Part shown: piece by piece, positions 1-11,628 of the stretch | How the letters are laid out: each line of letters starts with the position of its first letter | Numbering within the stretch: the stretch's first letter is position 1 | From: Pelodera strongyloides | Taxonomy: Eukaryota > Nematoda > Chromadorea > Rhabditida > Rhabditidae | Direction: 5' to 3' | DNA length: 64,000 nt | NCBI GenBank assembly: GCA_036852015.1 | Contig: JAANDG010000039.1 | Coordinates: 62,001-126,000 of the forward strand | Notes under the pieces: model-generated | The model's input: only the letters and a program-made list of their open reading frames with translations | What the model was told of the DNA's origin: nothing | Database searches by the model: none | Made by a program: the position numbers and the translations under genes

Positions 1-941
1 GAAACGACTTGAATTTCCAATAAATGAATCATTCCAATAATGTGCTTGTACATATAATTGTAACATGAAAAAAACGTAATATCAGGCCGAGCCGCCGAGC
101 GTTCGAAGATTAAGCAGTCGCGTTTTGAAGCGGATGGATAACTGCATGTGTGCTGATCTCGATTTGAGCTCGATTTTTTTTTATTCCAATCATACCCGTG
201 ACGTAGATGGCATGGAAATGCAGTTATCCAAAATGCTTTTCAAAAATCAGATGTTATTGTTATACCGCTTTAAAAGCGTATTGGTCTCAGCTGGCTGGCT
301 CTGGTTGTGATTCTATGATATTGTTGCCATTATTAAGTAATTGCACTTCAGTCCCAATTTTTGCACATTGTGCGCGCCCGCAAAAATCTGTGACTCGGGT
401 GTTTCTATGTGGGTGGACTGATAGTTCAGTCTCAGTCTCTGTTAGGTAGTGCGAGGTTCAGCGCGCCGTTTCCATTTCGTTTCCACTGTTGATTTTGTGC
501 GGAAAAGGTCAAAGGGGTAAAGGGAAAGTTACGAACGGCACCCTGCTCGACAATTATTGACACTTTGAGGGAGTATATTTATTTACCCGTGGCACGCACT
601 AACATAAATAGACAAGGCACGTGAGACTTTGTCAAACACTGGAAAGTCTCTGGGGTTATATATTATGCTTTTCTGTGCAGGGATTTGGGTCTCACAGAAA
701 GACTCTGAATGGATTAAGATATATGGTTATATTTGGTCGGCAATTACCTTTGGATTCTGAATTTAACCATCAGGTTCGCAGCTTACAAGAGGTGATAACT
801 GGCTCAAAGGTTTTACTGTGCTTGTCTCGTAATACGATGATTGAGTATCGCCTGTCCAGATTTTCTGTCGCCGATACGAGGATATCACTTTATTTTGGTT
901 TTTTTATAAATGGCATTTTCTAAATTAATTCGTGATTGTAG
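1..941 (+). other. Intron of the aminopeptidase gene, no exon recognised
   Basis: No stretch here encodes aminopeptidase-like sequence in the plus-strand frames, and the first recognisable exon begins after the acceptor TTGTAG at 936-941. I therefore read the segment as the 3' part of a long intron whose upstream exon is outside the window. Nothing else was recognised. Confidence 0.5.
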
Positions 942-1838
942 GACTTTGATGCCCTGCGCAACCACTTCGAGACATGTGGGTTCGGTGAGATCGAGCGCCA
1001 TGCCCTGGTGGCCCTCGGACAAGTACCCATCGATAAACTTGATAAACTGTTCCACTATGGAGTGACGGAGGTTTGTTTTTGTTTTTCTCTATTTTTACCC
1101 ATCGATAAACTCGATCAACTATTCCACTATGGAGTGACGGAGGTTTGTTTTTGTTTTGCTCAATATTTTAAGTAATAACCTGTGAGGGAGAAAAATATCG
1201 ATCATCGACGTAATTTTCGCAGTAATTGATTATACTACTTGTCGCTACTTGTTGATATTCGTTGTTTGACATTGCCGCTGCTCGGCTTACCGTGCCCTAC
1301 TCATATGAATTGTTGTTGTTGTTGTAGGGCAAGGTGCGCTCGCAGGATTTGTACCAGCTGTTCCTTGGTCCTTCGTGCACACGTGCTGGTCAGAAGTGGG
1401 TGTGGAACTATTTCCGCAACAACCTTGACGCTCTGATCACCAAGTTCGGAAACGTGAACAACTCGCTCTTCCAGTACTGCTTCAAGATGTCCGCACAGGA
1501 CTCGGCTCTTGAGGAGACTGCAAAGGAGGTGAGACAATAGTTTGTACCTGTTGGAGACATTGTCATTAGATTTGGCGTTTTTAGGCTTAGCACCAAGACT
1601 TACATAGTTCCAGGAAGCAAAGATATTGCAATCCGTTAATGGGAGGTTAGTTCAAATTTTGAATATCGGCTTTGTGCTCTAGGTGGAGGCTTTCTTCTGT
1701 GGAAAATTGGATGCGACGGCCCTGCAGACCTTGGATCGTCCGATCAAGCAGGTGGCCGAACATATCAGAAACAACCAGAAGATTCTAAACAATATCAAGG
1801 ATCCAGTGGATAAGTATCTCCAGGAGAGGTCATTCTAA
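942..1838 (+). CDS. pam-1: Puromycin-sensitive aminopeptidase, C-terminal exons (partial)
   Basis: These are the last three exons (942-1070, 1328-1528, 1683-1838; all phase 0) of an M1-family zinc aminopeptidase, encoding about 161 residues. The pieces FDALRNHFETCGFGEIER, GKVRSQDLYQLF and NNSLFQYCFKMSA fit the helical C-terminal (ERAP1_C-like) domain of PSA/PAM-1, which trims peptides in the cytosol. In worms PAM-1 acts in meiotic exit and embryonic polarity (known for C. elegans, not shown here). The catalytic HExxH exons lie upstream, outside the window. The stop is TAA at 1836-1838, after DKYLQERSF. The first exon's donor is duplicated 72 bp downstream (see the separate repeat). The family assignment is confident; orthology to pam-1 rather than a paralogue is inferred. 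Confidence 0.85.
1023..1158 (+). repeat. 72-bp direct tandem duplication spanning an exon end and its splice donor
   Basis: The exon end plus donor at 1023-1086 (ACCCATCGATAAAC, then CACTATGGAGTGACGGAG and GTTTGTTTTTG) recurs at 1095-1158 with only a few substitutions. The two donor sites are exactly 72 bp apart, and the interval is open in the coding frame. Use of the downstream donor would insert 24 codons in frame, the last 15 being a near copy of the preceding exon end. Confidence 0.9.
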
Positions 1839-2996
1839 GATTATGACAGAAGTACAGTGATAGAATTTTTTATCTACTTCTTCTTCTTGGATTCTTCATG
1901 GTTACTGTAATTATTTGCGTTTTTTTAAATAATCCCCTTTGATGACGAGTGCCCTTGCGCCCTATGGGTTCCTTATTTATTTATCTCGTCCATTCTGTCG
2001 GGCTGTGGTTTACATGTAACCTCTATTTTGTATCTCAGATTTAGCCTTTTCCTTATTCTCTTTATTTTTCGGTTTTTGTGTGTCTTATTTACTGAATGTG
2101 TTGATTGTGTGAAACTTCTGGGGATTTCCTACAGCAATATGTGTGCATAATATGTGCATTTTATCCGAGAAAAGAAGCATAGCTGATAAGATGACTAACA
2201 TGTTCATTGGTTATTATGCACACAGGCTTAACTTATTATTGATTGTGTACGTTCTGCCCCATGTAGCTGCCTTGAATGCAATACATCACATGTAGTGTAA
2301 CCCCCGTGCTTGTACCCTGGCTTCATTCCCCGGTTTCAGTAGGTTTTTGGTTATTATTGACTATTTATAGTACTGTGTCGTCTGCACGACGCTTTTGAAA
2401 CTAACAGACCCACTTAAATTAAGTCGGTTTTATTAGAGTTTTCATTACCGATCTATCTATCTGTTATAGGATTTTTTTGGTGTGTAAATTATTTTATCAG
2501 TGTGTTTTCATGTCCATAGATTTTCACCAATGGTTGCTAGGGATTTCTAACAACCATTAATTTAGAGTGAGTACTTGAGCGTGATCCAGGGTGGTTATAC
2601 ATTAGCATATGTGAAAATTTTTTAGTAGCAATAATAGCTGGTAATAGTACTAAGCGCAACGAATTCAGTTTACAAAACGCGCGATACATTTTGTCGTAAT
2701 AAATGTTAATGTCGTGTTATAGTTTCTCCCTATTTCACGGTTGTTTGGTGGCAGAGGAATTCGTATAGTTTGTATGCATATGTGTTTCCATAATACCTTT
2801 TCCTTGTTGGGTTCTCAGGGCAACGGCGTTTTAGTGGTTTTTCTTTGTGAGGAAAGGCGTAATTCCGGCCACACCAATTGGACAAGCTTTTTGACCCCGC
2901 TTGGACCCTGGTAGTGGTGTTGCTTGTTTATGCTAATTGATGCTAATATTCCAAGTTTTCGCAACTCTCGTATCAGAATTTATGCTTACTAATTAG

Positions 2997-3120
2997 TTTA
3001 AACGGTATAACAGCCGGTTTTTGAAACGTATGTTGTATGCAAATAACTGCTCGATTTTAGTCTAATTATAGTTACTTGCGTACAACATTATACATAAGTA
3101 GAAAACCTGTTTTGAAAAAA
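2997..3120. mobile_element. TTAA-type MITE, partial copy A
   Basis: The left end, TTAAACGGTATAACAGCC followed by GGTTTTTGAAACGTATG, matches the terminus of the complete copy at 3687-3869. The interior keeps a TTGTATGCAAATAA-like segment. The right end is degraded; only an AAAACCTGTTTTGAAA-like remnant is visible near 3102-3118. Confidence 0.55.
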
Positions 3121-3686
3121 AAAAAGTGGTACAATTTTACAAATTTAGTTTCGCTCAATTGTAAGGTGTGCATATTTTTGGCAAGATTCAATAACTCCAG
3201 TGATGTATACCGTATACGCGTTTTAATTGAGAGTAATTACACAACGTACAGTACAAATATCACCCTATTCAACTCCGCCATGTACCATTTACAGTACTTT
3301 TGCCATGTGGTCAACCCTGAGCCCTGAATACTTCACATTTGCATAATCTGTTTGTTATGGTGTTCAATATTTGCTTGTCCATTCGACTATCAATAATCGT
3401 ATTTTCGATTGATCATATTGTCAATAAGAATGCTGTTTGTTTGTCATCATCGCGTTACGCGATTCGCCGAAATAAGAAATCACTTCTCGTTTATAATATT
3501 TGCACTACTTCTACACTTCTACTAACCTAGCCAGGAACTATCTGAACATTGTATAATTGTTAAATATAATCGATATTAAACATGACTACATGACTAATAC
3601 ATATATATTAATTATAATGATTAGTATATTATTACGAATACTATGTGTTTGCGAGCAATTGAAATAGAGCTATTCGACTTCGAAGC

Positions 3687-3869
3687 TTAAAGCGAAATAC
3701 CGGCCGGTTTTTGAAACGCATTGCGTACACCTGCTTTCTTATGCTGCATATGCAAATGAGCAAAAATTAGAATAAAAACTAGACCCCAATTAGACCCCAT
3801 GTTGCATAAATGCATAGAAATGCAAGTACTTGAGATGCGTTTCAAAAACCGGCCAGTATTTCGCTTTAA
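3687..3869. mobile_element. TTAA-bounded MITE, complete copy B
   Basis: A 183-bp non-coding element with near-perfect terminal inverted repeats. The left end reads TTAAAGCGAAATAC, then CGGCCGGTTTTTGAAACGCA; the right end is its complement, ending GTATTTCGCTTTAA. TTAA at both ends is compatible with insertion at TTAA, as for piggyBac-like elements. No transposase is encoded. Related copies lie at 2997, 10310, 39365 and 39510. Confidence 0.85.
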
Positions 3870-4060
3870 CTATAAAGCTCTACATCTTCGACCCACACCA
3901 ACCTTCATAAATTCATATGGTTGACTTTGTTCTGTACCATATACTTGGACTCCCGTACAGTTTATACAGTCGTAATATTTCAAAACATTCATTTAGGTTG
4001 GTATTCTGTACTCTTTTTCGTATGGCTTCACGCGGGATTCTTCTCGAGACATAAAAGGAA

Positions 4061-6547
4061 ATGATGACCTATCAAAGTAATGAAGTTCCCGAATATAAAA
4101 GATTTCGATGCAGTCGTATCACAAGTAGTTTCTATTTTATCCTGGTGATACGAGGAGCCGCAGTGGTTAGTTTTTCACTTTACGCATTTCCATAATGCAT
4201 ATTTTGCTGTTTTAGCTCATAGGCTTAGTGCAGTGCACCTTTATTCATGTTATTCACTAGCAACATTGTGCAATATTTCAAAAAGACGACGTATGCAATA
4301 TGCGCTACTATGACCAAAGCCCAATGACTCAAATTGGCGTGCCTCTTTTCGCTACGCAGCCCGCCAATTCTGCGCGGCGACAGCGCCAATTTTCGACTGC
4401 GGGCTGCTGGCGGTTATGCCTAACAACGAAACTCAAGAGTTGCGCGCGGCAACAGTTTGGGGGTGTTTCCCGCAAAAGAATCTAATGCGCGCGGAAAAAA
4501 GTTTTTTTTTTCACCGCCTCTGGTCGCCGTTTTGGTGCGGGAAACACCCACAAAACGTTGTTGAAAAGGTGCGGAAATGGTGCGAGAATCGCTGTACGTG
4601 TAAAAAGAAAGCAGAGTGTTCGATTCGAACATACACTTTTAATTAGCTATTTTCTCTAAACAGCGCCTTAGACCACTCGACCGTACAATAGCACCCAACT
4701 GCAGTTACGGCAGATCCTCCGAGTGCTCTCAAAAACGTTGCCGAAAATGTGCGGAAAAGCTGCGGAAATGGTGCGGGGCGCAACTTGCTCTCCAAACTAA
4801 GAAAAGGGTTTTTTTCCGCACCGGTTCGGCGCGCATTTTGCGCCCCATTTCAATTCGGCGCGCATTTTGTTTTGCGGCGCGCATTTTGTGTCCCGAAATG
4901 GTGCGGCGCGCAACTCATCGGCTCTCAGTGAAGCTGAGTTCTCAAATACTTTCAGTTTCTGGCCCTGCTCGCAGTAATTTTGTGCATAACCTCTCCTCGC
5001 TGGCATGACCAATTGAGTTCGTCCATTGGACTTTTCTTCGCTATAATCTCGCTCATATCAATGGCTTGCGGGATCGGTCTTCTCTGCTACTATGACCTGG
5101 CCTACATGGATTTGCCTCGAGTGAGCAATTATGCAAATTTTCTCCGTATCGATTGATTTTCTTGCAGATATTGATTTTCATATCACTATTGGTTGGCGGC
5201 CTATCTCGTCAGTGGGCGGAGCAATGGCAATCGCTCTTTGCAGTTCTTTTGACTGTTCTTTCCGCTTTTGTGAATGGAATATCTCTGTCAGTTCTATTCT
5301 ATGTTGAGCTCAAATATTTGGGATTGCCCAGGGTTAGTGACAGGAATTGATTAGTAGAACATCGTGTGAGCTTCTCTCCTCCAACCTATGATGTTTTTCA
5401 CATTTATCTGCCACATGAAGCTCACACTACCAAAAAACCGTATACTTTACTCCGAGTGTACAGTAGAATATAAAATAATATAAATTCAAATATTTCAGCG
5501 AGTTCTGACTGTTCTAATTGGTGCCATCTCCTCTCTGGCTGCCGGTGTTCTCTTTATTTTGTCCGTACACACTTGTGAACACTACTCCCCGCGATTAGGA
5601 TGCTTGGACTTTTACCAGGCCTCTGGAATGGTCGTTGCAGGGGTAAGCAGTCTTCATTCTATATATTATTGATATTATTAATATTTAAGTGGAACCTGGA
5701 AAGCTCACACAATGGGAGTTTTGCATATATTTTTTTGGAAGCTTACACCAGGTTTTGGGAGACCACAAACAAAGTCACAAGACTACAGCAACCACTCTAT
5801 GTGCGCTTTTTTGCACAAGTTTCGTGCAACTTATGCCGACAATTTTAACAAACAACTTCAAATGACTGCTGCAAACAGCTTACACTGTAGGAAGGTATTT
5901 CCTCATTAAGTTGACAAGCTCGCGTTAGATGAAACTCAACAAATTGAGTCAAACTGTCAAATTTCAGGTTTTCGCATTATTGTCCCTACTCTGTAATCTC
6001 TGCGATCTCCTCCTCCAACTGCTCTTTTACAAAAGAGAAGAAGATGATCAAACTCCAGAAAGAAGTCAGCCCATTCATCCAGTTCCAGATCCCCCAAAGA
6101 GTGTGGGATTCAGATCGACACCCGAGTAAGTTACTTTGACTTATACCTTATTATATCGACTTATATCTGACTTATATCGACCAGATTTAAATTAGCATAT
6201 TACGCTTTGGAAGTCACTCTTTTTATTTTACTTACCTTTACCTTACCTCACCTTTACCGTACCTCAATAAACTTTTATAAAAAAGCCAGGCTATGCTGCG
6301 CAAGCAAAGATTTGTTAATCAAAACGAAATCATTTTTCTTGTTCTAATTTTCCTTTTCAGCGTTTTCGTCTCCCCTTTTGAACCTCGAATCTGGACAACG
6401 GGGTCAGAATTTGGAGACCAAGCAACGAAAGTTCCGGACACGCCACCGCGTCTTCTTGTATCTGAAGTTGACACTGAACCAGAGCCTATATCTTCACCAA
6501 TACCTCCAAAGTATTACCTTCGCCGAACGGTGCACACCGACGTCTGA
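4061..6547 (+). CDS. Uncharacterised multi-pass membrane protein of three two-helix hairpins
   Basis: Six exons (4061-4165, 4956-5120, 5168-5332, 5499-5642, 5968-6125, 6361-6547) join in phase to 307 codons. The start is ATGATGACC at 4061. The first helix runs across the exon 1/2 junction (FYFILVIRGAAV then FLALLAVILCI). Exons 2 and 3 are both exactly 165 bp and both end with LPR: helix, a short loop with Trp (SPRWHDQ or SRQWAEQ), helix, then YYDLAYMDLPR or YVELKYLGLPR. Exons 4-5 form a third hairpin with a two-Cys loop (HTCEHYSPRLGC). I count about six helices, followed by a hydrophilic, Pro- and Glu-rich tail of about 95 residues. The topology recalls small tetraspan (MARVEL/claudin-like) worm proteins, but I recognise no family signature. 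An AATAAA lies at 6579-6584. Intron 1 is full of repeats. Confidence 0.75.
4270..4935. repeat. GCGC-rich repeat block in intron 1
   Basis: This intron segment is far more GC-rich than its flanks. It contains an inverted pair (GGGGGTGTTTCCCGCA near 4459 and TGCGGGAAACACCC near 4537) and repeated units CGGCGCGCATTTTG near 4837-4895. A tRNA-like relic sits in the middle. No coding potential was recognised. Confidence 0.6.
4612..4695 (-). pseudogene. tRNA-like relic (Leu/Ser-type D arm), degraded
   Basis: On the minus strand an A-box-like GGTCGAGTGGTCTAAGGCG is followed by an anticodon-arm-like CTGTT/AATAG stem and a B-box-like TGTTCGAATCG. The D arm resembles class II tRNAs (Leu/Ser). The acceptor ends do not pair, the T stem has mismatches and position 33 is not T, so it is a relic or a SINE head rather than a working gene. 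Confidence 0.4.
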
Positions 6548-7328
6548 TTATTCATCTCCGAAATGGGGATTCTATTTGAATAAACTATTTTAAGTCGTAT
6601 ATTTTATTTTGGTTTGGGAAAAAGCAGAAAACTACAGTTACAGTTAAAGTGGCTCGTTAGTTCCACAATAATTGTAGAACAATGGCATAAAATCATAACT
6701 TACTTGAGACTTGAGATGGGTGCATGAAGTTTTTCAAAAAATCGAAGTCGTTTCCAAACAAAACATCAGAAAACATATATATGGTGACAGAAACCCCACG
6801 GCTACTGGTAGGACACGTGATAAGGGACAGAAGGACACAAACAAATCAGTAAAAAGATAAGATAACCACTAAAACTACTGTTTTGCCTGACGAGAATAAA
6901 ATAAGGTGTCATTGTTGCGTCTTGATGTTGCCTCGTGCAATAACGGTTTACTTACCTACCTAGCCTAGCGTCCTTGCTTTTATGCAATTTATGCTGTTAT
7001 TTTAACATTTTATGCTACCAATAGGACATAGGGTTCCTGTTCGTTTTGGTTTTGGATTTGTCGCTATCTAACATATCATATTTCCCCCGCTATTATTTTC
7101 TAATCAATAAGAATAAGTGCTATTATTTTTATTAAACTTCTTCGAGCTTCAATACCGCATTTTCAATGGTTTTTAGTATTTTCATCGGAAAACGAGATGA
7201 AGCGTAGCTGATCTTGTGTACGTTTTTTCATTATGTGTTTAAATGCCGAAGAGACTCACGTACGATTTAGTATTTAAATGCCTCTGTTTGCTGTTTGATC
7301 AACATCTTCCCTTTTCTTTGAAAATATT
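6548..7328. other. Intergenic region upstream of the histone deacetylase
   Basis: It holds the 3' UTR of the upstream gene (AATAAA at 6579-6584) and presumably the deacetylase promoter. No TATA box, repeat or further coding sequence was recognised. Confidence 0.6.
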
Positions 7329-10300
7329 ATGACCGCTATTCTACGAAGATTTGCTTATAATAACGCTGGAAATGTGTGCATTTTTTCTTCCCAGAAACTT
7401 TACCGAAACACAGCGCTTCGAACACATACGAGATATTTCTCGACAACACGAACCAAGATGAAGGATTCGAACACGGGTACATTTTTACATGTATTACATA
7501 TGATATTGACAAGGAGAGGTAATTTAATAATTCAATTTTAACGGAAAACAGTAACTTACTCCCGGAGCTTTTACCTGAACATACGCACAAGGCTGTTGCA
7601 GTACAGTGCCCTTTGGTCCCTAATAAGTACTCTGGCGTTGCGACGTACGGTGTCCTTTCGTCGACGTTTTTTCTTGTACTGAGGTTAACCAATAAACCAT
7701 TATTAATTACTGTTGAATTGGCCTATGTTTACTTACAGGCACACTTCCCTTTGGCTATGTGTATGATACGCGAATGTTAGAGCACAAATGTGACTATGAT
7801 AAGACAATGGGTGAACGGCCCGAACGGTTGTCCGGAATATATAATCGACTGAAATCCGATGGTCTTCTAGACGAAGCAGTGAGGGTGAGTGAATTGTTTT
7901 CTAAGTTGGAGGATCTGAGTGGGAGGGAGGGAAACGGGTTATATTGCTTGTGTAACCAATTGCATTGTGATTTGTTTAGTTTCCTTGACCTATGTATGTG
8001 CGTGCATAACATTCTCGAAGAGCCATAGCCGTCTCTTTATTGGAGACATAGGTCGTAGGTCATAGGTACTGCATGGATGTAACAATATTCAAGAAGCTAT
8101 AAAAAACCCCTTCAGATCGAGGCTAGGGAGGCGACTGTCGATGAACTTTTACTCAACCATCCAATGGAGATTATTCAAGAAATGACGGCGCTGGATAGTC
8201 AGGAAGCATGCGAATCATTCTGCAGGTGGCGGGTTATCTGCTTTCATATCTTATCGTGAGGTTGCCCGCGCACGTGCGGCAAACGCAATGGCATGGCCAA
8301 CTTTTCGTGCGGATCCTGTCATTTCATGAGTACAACCAGAAATAAGTCGAGCTTTAACTTTTCAGAGCGCATGAGATACTGTGGATGAATCCAAAAAGTG
8401 AAGCAATTGCACGACTAGCGGCCGGATCGACAATTGATATGGTAAAAGCACACAAAGAGGGAAGGTATGGATTTAATTCTTTCCATCTCCCGTCTCTCTC
8501 TCAGATCTATAACTAACTGTTAAACTCATAACTAATTAGCACTAGATGGCAACCTATGTTACACGCTAATTGTTCCAACACTCAATATCATTGGGGCAAG
8601 TGAGAATGCTTATACATAAACCACGAACATTGCAGAATTGGCAACGGTTTCGCTCTCGTTCGCCCTCCCGGTCATCATTCGTACGGTAGAAATCCCATGG
8701 GTTACTGTGTATACAACAATGTGGCAATTGCGGCAAAGTATGCAGTAGAACATCTAGGATACAAGAAGGTTGGCTGTTTTTTTTATCACCTATTTCGCCG
8801 GTTTCGCGGGCATGCCGCTGCCGTTTGCGTAGTGAAAGGTCTATGATTGGACGGTTGGTGCCTTTCTAAGTCTAAAACGCTCCATCCGATCTCTTGTCAT
8901 TTGCGTTGTTCTTTAATCTGAAAGAGAAGGAGCATTACTCGAGACTGAAGCTTCTGTCCGAAAGATATTGAATTCCATCTTCGTTCAGGTGTCCATAATC
9001 GATTTCGACTACCACGCTGCCAACGGAACTTACTATTCGATAAAAGATGATCCGCGCATCCTTCTTTCAACAATCCACTCCTATCATAGGGGACTTTTCT
9101 GGCCATTCAGCAAGGATTTCGACTACGATACGCCAGGTTTGTGCGATTATATGAAGCTTGCCGAGAGAGAACACTTGGGGCGTGTCAGAGCGCCAGCATA
9201 TATTGACATTCGTTGGGAAGGTGCGCCAGAACGTCGCCGCCCATCATTTACCCGCCTGCATGCCCAGACTCACAAGTATGCCCAAATAAAATATTTGCAG
9301 ATCATAATATCTTTTTCCCGCTTAACTGCACGATGAATTCTGAATCCGATTACATTGCTGCTTTCAACCATGTCATTTTGCCAGTCATGAAGGTATGCCT
9401 AGTTTGCATCTTCACCACTAGGTTCGTCTCTGAACTCTAAGATAGGTAGTGAGTAGGCAGCAGCGCAGTGGCCAACGTGGTAGACTAGCAATCCAAAGAC
9501 ACAAGATCGATTCACACTCGTCCGATACGCCATTTTTTCTGTGAAGTGGGTAGTTCAGGAATGGGAACCCGAGCTGGTAATCTTCTCTGCTGGGTTCGAT
9601 TCCGGCTACGACCTAATGCTTGAGGCGGGACAATTTGTGAAACCACACGGGTTAGCTATATACAGTTCTTGTATTTTTTAGGCAGATATGAAAAAGAAAG
9701 AGGAATATAGTTCTTAGAATAGAAAATAATATTATTCGTCATTCAGCTTCGGCCATATTGGTCGTCAGGTGGCCGAGTTGTTCCCCGACAAGGTGCTCGC
9801 AGTACTCGAGGGAGGATATTTCCCAGCTAATTACCTAGAAAGCGCAGCGATGTTCACAAGAGGACTCAGAGTGAGTAAAAACGAGATATACATGCAATTC
9901 TATTATACCAAGAACCAAGTTGTCTTTTAAGCAAAAAAACTATACAAATATGAACTTTCTCACGGAATCCTCTCTGTTGATTTGTTCAGGGCCTTCCTCT
10001 ACCCCGTGTTAAACTCGACGAACGCGTGAACGGTTGCATGGCCGAGGTGATTTTTTCAAGTACTTCCCTATATTCATAAACAAAGCCACAAGCAATGGCT
10101 TGATCACATAGGTCCAACAACGGCAATGGAGTAAGGCAAGGAGATAACCGCGTACCCTATGTGCCTACAGTATCCAATTAGCATCTAATATTTCAGACTA
10201 TTTGGAACAATCTAGTTCACCATCAAAATCGTTGGAGCTGTTTGAAGAATCGGTTGGAAAAGCAACAAAAGAGACAGGTCAGATATAATATGCTGCCGCT

Positions 10301-11628
10301 TTTCTCAAAGGGGGTCGGTTTTTGAAACGTATCTTGAATATCCGTATTCCCATGCATTGCATGCAAAAAGAGCGTGATTAGAAAATTGACCCCAGTTCGA
10401 CCAGCATAAATACATAGGAATGCAGTTGTCTAGCATACATTTGAAAAACCGGCTGTTACATCACTTTAATGGTTTAATCATAAAGAACAATTCGCATAAG
10501 AGTCTGACGTTTGAAGAACTATAATATATCTGTAAGCATGAAAAGAAACCCAGTATATGGAAGTGTGTACCGCGACATTTGACGGTGCACGGCAAAAAAG
10601 CAGGTGCGCCAATCTCTCGCCGCGCTCTGGCTCAGTATTCGCCAGACTTTCGCAAGGTATCATTTCGCGAGAACCAGACTAACAATAAGATTGGGCGAAA
10701 TGGCCGTGCACCTTTCCTTTTAAGCTGTTTTCAATTCTTGTCCCATCAACGCGCCAGGAGTTCGCCGCGTGGTTTTCGCGCCAGGTCGTCGCCGCGCACC
10801 ACTCGAGCTTCGTAACTGTATTCTAATACACTACTTTCAGAAAGAACTCGGTCTGTCCGAATATTCCTCCGCCGGTTCCCCATTTTACGGTCAAGAAGTG
10901 CGAGACTTGTGGAACGCTGTCAGTTTTTTCTACTTTTTGCAGATAGTCCCTTTTTCTTTTCTTTCATTAATTTTTTTCTCGATAAATCAGTATATTTTTG
11001 GGAATAACACGTTCAAAGTTAGGTAAGTAGCGTGGAGTAGACTGCCAAGTAAAAACCACTTCTACTCAGGTTGTTCGAAGCAAAGTTTGCCGCACCCGCG
11101 AATGGTTCCCTCAACTTGATTTCACTACGGTGAAGACAGCCTCTCAGAAAATCGACGACGTCAAGGAAGTAAGTTCTACAAGATACTGCAATTCCATACT
11201 ATAGACTATAACATTAAGTTACCATTACATTACACTATAGTACAACAGCGTAAATCATAGTATGTATGAACAGACTATAGCACGACAGCTAAAACTGACA
11301 GTAAGCTTATTATACATACAACTTTTCAGAAGTACGAATATACTGACGATATGACCCGTTGTTCTGATGACGTACTAATGCAACAAATTGTCTGGGACCT
11401 CAAGGCTCAGGCAGACTGTCATACTCGGGTCAGTCATAATTCACCCTATTTACTACCCTGCCAGGTTCAGGCATCATAAATTAACGCTAATTCACATTTC
11501 ATCTATTTCAGGCTAGTTTCGGCATTGAAATATTCTCCGACGATTATTTGGCATTCAAGGAGCGCCGCAAAAACCACATGATGATTTGTGACTGGGAAAT
11601 TATCAGAAAGAACGGAGCAGAAATCTAA
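7329..11628 (+). CDS. Class II histone deacetylase (worm hda-5/hda-10/HDAC6-like)
   Basis: Fifteen exons join in phase: 7329-7476, 7739-7884, 8116-8225, 8366-8464, 8636-8768, 8989-9136, 9301-9392, 9559-9650, 9747-9870, 9990-10046, 10197-10277, 10841-10918, 11070-11168, 11330-11428 and 11512-11628, giving about 540 residues. The family is a zinc hydrolase that removes acetyl groups from lysines. Visible features are [11 protein letters not shown] (the His pair), [10 protein letters not shown] (Zn-binding Asp and His), [14 protein letters not shown] (third Zn-binding Asp) and VLEGGYFP (catalytic Tyr), so activity is plausible. The usual HHGNG is HAANG here. A second in-phase donor at 9220 would add 28 residues ([10 protein letters not shown]...). 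The first 43 residues precede an internal Met (7458) and look like a mitochondrial presequence. A C-terminal extension of about 150 residues follows the catalytic domain. AATAAA lies at 11794-11799. Assignment among worm class II paralogues is uncertain. Confidence 0.88.
9451..9535 (+). pseudogene. tRNA-derived (SINE head) relic in a deacetylase intron
   Basis: An A-box-like CAGCGCAGTGGCCAACG at about 9461-9477 resembles the head of the complete SINE at 15940. A degraded B-box-like GATCGATTCACACTCG lies about 45 bp downstream. No tail or target duplications were identified. Confidence 0.4.
10310..10471. mobile_element. TTAA-type MITE, copy C (diverged)
   Basis: The left side has CGGTTTTTGAAACGTAT and the right side the complementary ACATTTGAAAAACCGGCTG, ending ATCACTTTAA. 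The interior shares CATGCATTGCATGCAAAAAG- and AGCATAAATACATAGGAATG-like segments with the other copies. It lies in the intron between exons 11 and 12 of the deacetylase. Confidence 0.65.
10584..10712. repeat. GC-rich foldback element in a deacetylase intron
   Basis: GGTGCACGGC at 10584-10593 is mirrored by GCCGTGCACC at 10703-10712. Inside it CGCCAATCT is mirrored by AGATTGGGCG, so the 129-bp segment can fold back on itself. GCGC-rich sequence continues to about 10812. No coding function is seen. Confidence 0.55.

Larger units (their letters stand above)
1839..4060. other. Intergenic region between pam-1 and the six-helix membrane protein gene
   Basis: AT-rich sequence with no recognisable gene. 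It contains one full copy and one partial copy of a TTAA-bounded MITE (listed separately). A possible AATAAA lies at 2699-2704, far from the pam-1 stop, and no closer canonical signal was seen. Confidence 0.6.

Noticed and set aside
9137..9336. Open frame continuing past deacetylase exon 6 into the intron
   Set aside because: Reading through to the end would break the phase with exon 7; only the in-phase donor at 9220 is kept as a possible alternative.
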